Positions 6,763 to 8,833 of a stretch of 8,833 bases of DNA are shown here, in pieces. Every line of letters starts with the position of its first letter. The stretch's first letter is position 1. The DNA is from Hyphomicrobiales bacterium (lineage in GTDB: Bacteria > Pseudomonadota > Alphaproteobacteria > Rhizobiales > Aestuariivirgaceae), in assembly GCA_012032065.1 (NCBI GenBank), contig JAAURV010000111.1:1-8833 (forward strand). Direction: 5' to 3'. The notes below the pieces were generated by a model. It was not told where the DNA came from, ran no database searches, and saw only the letters and a program-made list of their open reading frames with translations. The position numbers were made by a program, and so were the translations under genes.

Positions 6763-6793
6763 CTTTTTTTGAGCGCAATGCTTCCTATATTTT
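6763..6793 (+). promoter_or_regulatory. Candidate sigma-32-type promoter of rpoH
   Basis: CTTT (6763-6766), a 17-bp spacer and CCTATATTTT (6784-6793) match the alphaproteobacterial sigma-32 pattern CTTG-N17/18-CYTATNTNNG at 3 of 4 and 9 of 10 positions. The core TATATT would also serve as a vegetative -10. Autoregulation of rpoH by its own product is known in Caulobacter. The assignment is by eye. Confidence 0.4.
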
Positions 6794-6797
6794 GCAC

Positions 6798-6811
6798 GTA
6801 CCAACTGGTAC
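6798..6811. repeat. Perfect palindrome in the rpoH leader
   Basis: GTACCA-AC-TGGTAC is a perfect 6-bp inverted repeat. It starts about 7 bases after the -10 element, so it would span positions +1 to +14 of the transcript, and it ends just before the AAGGGGA ribosome site (6819-6825). Outer CACG (6795-6798) and CGTG (6814-6817) could extend the hairpin, with the innermost pairs rearranged. It may be an operator or an mRNA 5' hairpin. Confidence 0.45.
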
Positions 6812-6830
6812 CTCGTGAAGGGGAAATTGA

Positions 6831-7754
6831 ATGGCTAGATCAGTGTCGCTTCCAGCAATCGCGTCCGGCGAAGGCGGCCTCAACCGCTACCTCCAGGACA
6901 TCCGGCAGTTTCCCATGCTGCAGCCGGAAGAAGAATTCATGCTGGCCAAGCGCTGGAAAGAGCATGGCGACTCGAAAGCCGCGCACAAGCTGATCACCAG
7001 CCACCTGCGCCTCGTCGCCAAGATTTCCATGGGTTACCGCGGCTATGGCCTGCCGATCGGCGAAGTCATCTCCGAAGGCAACGTGGGCCTCATGCAGGCG
7101 GTCAAGCGCTTCGAACCCGACAAGGGCTTCCGCCTCGCAACCTACGCGATGTGGTGGATCAAGGCGTCGATCCAGGAATTCATCCTGCGCTCGTGGTCGC
7201 TGGTCAAAATGGGCACCACCGCGAACCAGAAGAAGCTGTTCTTCAACCTCCGCAAGATCAAGGGCCAGATCCAGGCGCTGGAAGAAGGCGACCTCAGGCC
7301 CGATCATGTCAAGCTCATCGCCAAGCGCTTGGGCGTCGAGGAATCGGATGTGATCTCGATGAACCGCCGTTTGGGCGGCGACACATCGCTGAACGCGCCC
7401 ATTCGCGCCGACTCCGAAGGCGAGTGGCAGGATTGGCTGGTCGACGAAAGCAGCAACCAGGAAGAGACGCTGGCCGAGTCCGAGGAAGCAGTCATGCGCC
7501 GCGGTCTTCTGACCGATGCCATGCACAAGCTGACCGATCGCGAGCGCCGCGTCTTCGAAGCCCGCCGGTTGAAGGACGAGCCGTCGACTCTCGAAGACCT
7601 GTCACGGGAATTTGGCGTCTCGCGCGAGCGCATCCGCCAGATCGAGGTCAGGGCCTTCGAGAAGATTCAGAAGGCGGTGAAGAATGCCGCACAGAAGGCA
7701 CTGGCGCGCGCGCGGCGTCTTTGCCGGCGGCGTAACTCTACAATCCGCCGCTGA
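6831..7754 (+). CDS. rpoH: RNA polymerase sigma-32 factor RpoH
   Basis: A 307-residue heat-shock sigma factor that directs RNA polymerase to chaperone and protease promoters. Region 1.2 spans about 17-45 (LNRYLQDIRQFPMLQPEEEFMLAKRW). Region 2 spans 52-121, with HLRLVAKISMGYRGYGLP, EGNVGLMQAVKRFEPDKGFRLATYAMWWIKASIQEFIL. The diagnostic RpoH box QKKLFFNLR lies at 133-141. Region 4.2 has LEDLSREFGVSRERIRQIEVRAFEKIQKAVK (254-284). The ATG follows AAGGGGA at 6819-6825. The C-terminal tail LARARRLCRRRNSTIRR is unusually arginine-rich, and the TGA at 7752 overlaps the end of the convergent CAP gene by 17 bp. In the -1 frame the end reads ASLPAA followed by TAA at 7733-7735, which would remove the overlap. 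A base may therefore be missing in the GCGCGCGCGCGG tract near 7714-7724. Confidence 0.95.
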   Translation: MARSVSLPAIASGEGGLNRYLQDIRQFPMLQPEEEFMLAKRWKEHGDSKAAHKLITSHLRLVAKISMGYRGYGLPIGEVISEGNVGLMQAVKRFEPDKGFRLATYAMWWIKASIQEFILRSWSLVKMGTTANQKKLFFNLRKIKGQIQALEEGDLRPDHVKLIAKRLGVEESDVISMNRRLGGDTSLNAPIRADSEGEWQDWLVDESSNQEETLAESEEAVMRRGLLTDAMHKLTDRERRVFEARRLKDEPSTLEDLSREFGVSRERIRQIEVRAFEKIQKAVKNAAQKALARARRLCRRRNSTIRR

Positions 7755-8322
7755 GATTTGTCTGCGGCGGATTGGCCCAGAAAATCTGCACTGCCCAGAT
7801 ATCGCCGCCGCTTTCGATCACGCCGGCGCTCATGAACTGATAATCGCGCGACAGCATCGACTTTCTGTGGCCGCGGCTATTGACCCATTGATTGAACAGA
7901 CGCTTGGCCTTCGCCGCATCCGCCGGCCCGCCTTGCGAATCGCGCGCTGCATTCTCGCCCATGCGGGGCAGCACCGTCGGATTGCCGAGGAAGTAACGCA
8001 TGCGGCTGTCGAAGCCGTGGCCGCTGGACGCTTTGTGGCCGATGAAACCGTTGGCCATCATATCGGCGGCATGGGCGCGCGCGGCGTTGCGCAAGTCATT
8101 GCTTGGCGACAGCGCCTTCTTGCCTTCCGACGCGCGATAGCTGTTGGTGAGCGAAACGATGACGGACTCGAGATCGGGCCGATAGCGTCCGCCGTTCGGT
8201 GGTTTCTTCAAAAGACTCTTCGCCAAGTCCATGTAAGTTCTGGCGCTCGCACTCCGCGAACCGGCACAGAGCAGCGTCACCGCGCCCATCATTCCAAACA
8301 GAACCGATCTGCGATTGGACAT
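7738..8322 (-). CDS. Secreted CAP/SCP-domain protein
   Basis: A 194-residue exported protein with a CAP (SCP/PR-1) domain. The N-terminus MSNRRSVLFGMMGAVTLLCAG has a twin-arginine pair before a hydrophobic stretch and ends in SASA, so export is by Tat or Sec with cleavage near residue 27. The CAP core spans about 50-185: VIVSLTNSYRASEGKKALSPSNDL, ARAHAADMMANGFIGHKASSGHGFDSRM, MGENAA, FNQWVNSRGHRKSMLSRDYQFMSAGV and WAVQIFW. The conserved H, E and H residues of the CAP cavity are visible in GHKAS, GENAA and RGHRKSM. Bacterial CAP proteins have no settled common function. I chose the ATG at 8320-8322 because AGAGAGG lies 8 bases upstream; an in-frame TTG at 8328 is too close to it. The gene converges on rpoH, and a candidate CtrA box lies upstream. 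Confidence 0.88.
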   Translation of the reverse strand: MSNRRSVLFGMMGAVTLLCAGSRSASARTYMDLAKSLLKKPPNGGRYRPDLESVIVSLTNSYRASEGKKALSPSNDLRNAARAHAADMMANGFIGHKASSGHGFDSRMRYFLGNPTVLPRMGENAARDSQGGPADAAKAKRLFNQWVNSRGHRKSMLSRDYQFMSAGVIESGGDIWAVQIFWANPPQTNLSGGL

Positions 8323-8379
8323 CTTCAAAACCTCTCTCGATAAAAGCCCTCATGAGACCCAATGATGGCGAAATACCGG

Positions 8380-8394
8380 TTTAGATTTTGTTAA
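8380..8394. promoter_or_regulatory. Candidate CtrA box upstream of the CAP gene
   Basis: TTTA (8380-8383), 7 bp, TTAA (8391-8394, continuing CC) differs from the CtrA consensus TTAA-N7-TTAA at one base. It lies 58-72 bp upstream of the CAP gene ATG and just past the purA stop, in the position of a -35 region. A TTGACG on the minus strand (8401-8396) adjoins it, without a good -10. Confidence 0.4.
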
Positions 8395-8397
8395 CCG

Positions 8398-8833
8398 TCA
8401 ATCTTCGAATGGATCTTTCATCAGGATCGTATCGTCGCGCTCCGGCGAGGTGGAGAGCAGCGCCACCGGGCACTCGATCAGTTCCTCGAGATACTTCACA
8501 TATTTGATTGCCTGTGCGGGAAGCTGCGCCCAGCTGCGGGCGCCAGCCGTCGAGTCCTGCCAGCCCTCGAATGTCTCGTAGACCGGCTCGACTTTTTTCT
8601 GCGCTTCTTCCGACGCCGGGAAACGATCCACGCGTTTGCCATCGAGGAAATATCCAACGCCAACTTTGATTTCGTCGAGGCCGTCGAGAACATCGAGTTT
8701 CGTCAGCGCAATCCCGGTGATGCCCGAGGTCTTGATCGCCTGGCGCACCAGCACCGCGTCGAACCAGCCGCAGCGGCGCTTGCGCCGGTGACGGTGCCGA
8801 ACTCGCGCCGCGCGCGCCGATGCGTTCGCCGAT
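8398..8833 (-). CDS. purA: Adenylosuccinate synthetase PurA, C-terminal part, with two single-base frameshifts
   Basis: This is the C-terminal third of PurA, which makes adenylosuccinate from IMP, aspartate and GTP in AMP synthesis. Recognisable motifs are WFDAVLVRQAIKTSGITG, ALTKLDVLDGLDEIKV (TKLDVLDG is a GTP/IMP-site element), VEPVYETFEGW, AIKYVKYLEELIECPVALLSTSPERDDT and the ending MKDPFED. The expected preceding stretch is also there, but in three frames: IGERIGARG (8833-8808), then REFGTVTG (8807-8785), then RKRRCGWFDAV (from 8784). Each break is a GGC-CGC pair shortened to GGCGC, a missing C. The affected segment includes the conserved TGRxRRxGW loop that binds substrate, and purA is usually essential, so sequencing error is the likeliest cause. 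A gene caller would start at GTG 8752-8754 and give a false 118-residue protein. The 5' part lies outside the window. Confidence 0.92.
   Translation of the reverse strand, partial: SANASARAARVRHRHRRKRRCGWFDAVLVRQAIKTSGITGIALTKLDVLDGLDEIKVGVGYFLDGKRVDRFPASEEAQKKVEPVYETFEGWQDSTAGARSWAQLPAQAIKYVKYLEELIECPVALLSTSPERDDTILMKDPFED

Noticed and set aside
7684..8343. A 219-codon plus-strand open frame
   Set aside because: It is the mirror of the CAP-domain gene, whose signal peptide and CAP motifs on the minus strand are clear.
1..8833. CRISPR array, insertion sequence, prophage or integrative element
   Set aside because: I saw no regularly spaced repeats, transposase or integrase motifs, or terminal repeats. 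No att-like duplication of the tRNA-Glu 3' end was noticed.

Overview
The window is chromosomal DNA from an alphaproteobacterium. It is GC-rich, and it carries ChpT (the phosphotransferase of the CckA-ChpT-CtrA cell-cycle phosphorelay), an EipA/DUF1134 envelope protein, an RluD-type pseudouridine synthase directly before rpoH (sigma-32), and a membrane-anchored coiled-coil protein of a type seen in Hyphomicrobiales and relatives. The order cannot be fixed from the sequence alone. I see no CRISPR array, insertion sequence, phage gene or rRNA.

Layout. Positions 1-723 (minus) hold an AbrB/MazE-type antitoxin whose 3' end overlaps a MazF/PemK-like toxin. The toxin frame runs without a stop into an N-methylhydantoinase B (HyuB) segment that leaves the window, which makes it a chimeric ORF. 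chpT (minus) is divergent from cysQ (plus). The plus-strand genes eipA, the coiled-coil membrane protein and a two-domain VOC ring-cleaving dioxygenase follow. A minus-strand tRNA-Glu(CTC) and a small single-pass membrane protein come next. The small membrane gene is divergent, almost start to start, from rluD, which is followed by rpoH. A secreted CAP/SCP protein converges on rpoH. The window ends inside purA (minus), of which only the C-terminal third is present.

How the genes work together. This is mostly core housekeeping: cell-cycle phosphorelay, envelope integrity, PAP turnover, rRNA modification, heat-shock sigma factor and AMP synthesis. The toxin-antitoxin pair is the only accessory module. 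Candidate CtrA boxes lie before eipA and before the CAP gene. rpoH has a sigma-32-like promoter followed by a perfect palindrome at the predicted transcription start.

Main anomalies. (1) The MazF-HyuB junction. (2) Four single-base deletions that I infer from broken but recognisable reading frames, two in the coiled-coil gene and two in purA, with a possible fifth at the 3' end of rpoH. All are -1 events. This suggests either residual sequencing indels or several genes decaying at once. Naive gene calls at these loci will have wrong ends. I found no convincing new multi-gene system; the chimeric toxin-hydantoinase ORF is the strangest object here and may be an assembly join.
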